From CAVRZY01 sp963725415 (lineage in GTDB: Bacteria; Acidobacteriota; Terriglobia; Bryobacterales; Bryobacteraceae): a DNA stretch of 64,000 bases. The stretch covers positions 1 through 64,000 of the forward strand of contig CAVRZY010000227.1 in the NCBI GenBank assembly GCA_963725415.1, in the 5' to 3' direction. Of the stretch, positions 63,270-64,000 are shown piece by piece; positions within the stretch are counted from its first letter, which is position 1, and each line of letters begins with the position of its first letter. Position numbers and translations under genes: made by a program. A model generated the notes under the pieces. It saw only the letters and a list, made by a program, of their open reading frames with translations, ran no database searches and was not told the DNA's origin.

Positions 63270-64000
63270 ATGCAGCGCCTCCTGGCTGAAGTGCAATTCC
63301 GCGACCCGGCGCGCGCTCGGGACGACATCACCCGCCTCGCGGAAGATCTCACGCCCGAGATTCAGGCCGGCTTGCGGTCCTTGCTGGCCGCCTCAGCCGA
63401 TCCCGATGAGGCCCTGCATCTGCTGGAACGCCTCCACCATGAACAGAGGGAGGCGTTCCGCCGCCTGACGGCTTCCCCAGGCGGCCTGCGCCTGCTGGTG
63501 GCCGTTTTCTCCCACAGTCGCTTCCTCTCCGAGGCCGTGCTGCGGCATCCCGGCTGGGTAGATGACCTGCTGCCCGCCGGCGACCTCGAGCGGGCGCTGT
63601 CGCTCGAGCAATTCCAGGAACGGCTCGAGGAATTCCCGGGCCAGGAGGCGCCCGGTGCGCCTTCGCCCCTGGCGCTGGCCCTGTTCCGCCGCCAGCAGAT
63701 CCTCCGCATTGTGGCCCGGGACGTGATGGGCCTGTGCGGTCTCTCGGAGGTCACCGCGGAACTCTCCCATCTGGCCGACGCCATCCTGGACGCCTGCTAC
63801 CGCGGCATCCGCGCCGAACTCACCGCCCGCCATGGGGCGCCGCGCTCGGATGAATCCGGCCTCGAGTGCGGCTTCTCGGTAATCTCCCTCGGAAAACTGG
63901 GCGGCAAGGAACTCAACTATAGCTCCGACGTCGACCTGATGTTCCTCTATTCCGACAACGGCCAGACCGGCGGCCCGCACCGCATCACCAACAAGGAGTT
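63270..64000 (+). CDS. glnE: Glutamate-ammonia-ligase adenylyltransferase, 5' part
   Basis: Bifunctional enzyme that adenylylates and de-adenylylates glutamine synthetase. The first 243 residues are in the window and run off its end. They begin MQRLLAEVQFRDPARARDDI; FRRLTASPGGLRLLVAVFSH and LRHPGWVDDLLPAGDLERAL are the family N-terminal region. The nucleotidyltransferase motif GKLGGKELNYSSDVDLMFLY (G-G-x-E-L-N-Y-x-S-D-x-D-L) starts near residue 210. The gene lies 51 bp after glnA, its target, as is sensible for coordinate control. No frameshift is visible in this part. Confidence 0.93.
   Translation, partial: MQRLLAEVQFRDPARARDDITRLAEDLTPEIQAGLRSLLAASADPDEALHLLERLHHEQREAFRRLTASPGGLRLLVAVFSHSRFLSEAVLRHPGWVDDLLPAGDLERALSLEQFQERLEEFPGQEAPGAPSPLALALFRRQQILRIVARDVMGLCGLSEVTAELSHLADAILDACYRGIRAELTARHGAPRSDESGLECGFSVISLGKLGGKELNYSSDVDLMFLYSDNGQTGGPHRITNKE

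Overview
This 64 kb window is high-GC bacterial chromosome, most probably from an acidobacterium of the Solibacteres/Bryobacterales type. The main evidence is the C-terminal domain of the subtilase at 35810-39040 (VNAASF...APGSYIAIFGRGL...GLAPYNVGLYQINV), which matches the domain family first described from Solibacter. An Oar-like TonB-dependent receptor with a carboxypeptidase-regulatory N-domain, a Pkn kinase fused to TPRs, bacillithiol synthesis (bshA), many secreted proteins ending their signal peptide in AQ, and Tat-type sugar isomerase/enolase pairs all agree with this. No rRNA, tRNA, CRISPR array or prophage was seen.

Layout. 1-9.6 kb (minus strand): Pkn kinase, a PIN-domain remnant, an O-carbamoyltransferase, glnS, gltX, ksgA, and an anti-sigma/ECF sigma pair. 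9.9-17 kb (minus): an AAA ATPase, then a translationally coupled set (histidine kinase, beta-propeller lipoprotein, bshA), an exported methyltransferase-like protein and a BNR-repeat secreted protein. 17.2-22 kb (plus): FecR-domain protein, a secreted helical protein, a 55-residue Cys-rich protein and a large GH106-like glycosidase. 22-26.3 kb (minus): TadE/TadE/TadG-like genes and a coupled enolase-superfamily/Tat-exported isomerase pair. 26.4-35.7 kb: ribE, a DHH phosphoesterase, a VIT-type metal transporter, a RAYT transposase element, an aminotransferase, and purF-purL-purQ. 35.8-41.4 kb: two tandem S8 proteases. 41.5-49.2 kb: greA, a CDP-alcohol phosphatidyltransferase, acpS, and a nickel locus (nikR, Oar-like receptor, cbiM/nikMN, cbiQ, cbiO). 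49.2-57.9 kb: dtd, a GHMP kinase, three secreted amidohydrolases, purM-purN. 57.9-64 kb: toxin-antitoxin remnant, a cluster of palindromic elements, guaB, xseA, glnA and the 5' part of glnE.

Three repeat systems mark the intergenic regions. (1) A RAYT-type transposase lies between perfect 27-bp inverted repeats, and two 64-bp palindromic elements elsewhere share its ends, so they look like its REP/REPIN substrates. (2) Arrays with a period of about 7 bp (ATTGACG and CTGTAGC classes) form inverted arms at four places and reach the stop codon of purQ. (3) A 265-bp nested palindrome upstream of guaB could fold as a cloverleaf.

A caution for any reader: at least a dozen genes, including guaB, purF, purL, greA, ksgA and xseA, carry single-base frameshifts that a one-base correction repairs. 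This looks more like a draft-quality consensus than gene decay. The receptor at 43459-46725, the kinase at 7-2136 and the PIN remnants additionally seem to lack whole internal blocks. In these entries the product call is firmer than the claim that the gene is intact.

Functionally, purine synthesis (purQ, purL, purF, purM, purN, guaB), glutamine metabolism (glnS, glnA with an adenylylation tyrosine, glnE) and nickel acquisition are the coherent pathways. purS, a response regulator for the histidine kinase and most tad genes are not in the window.
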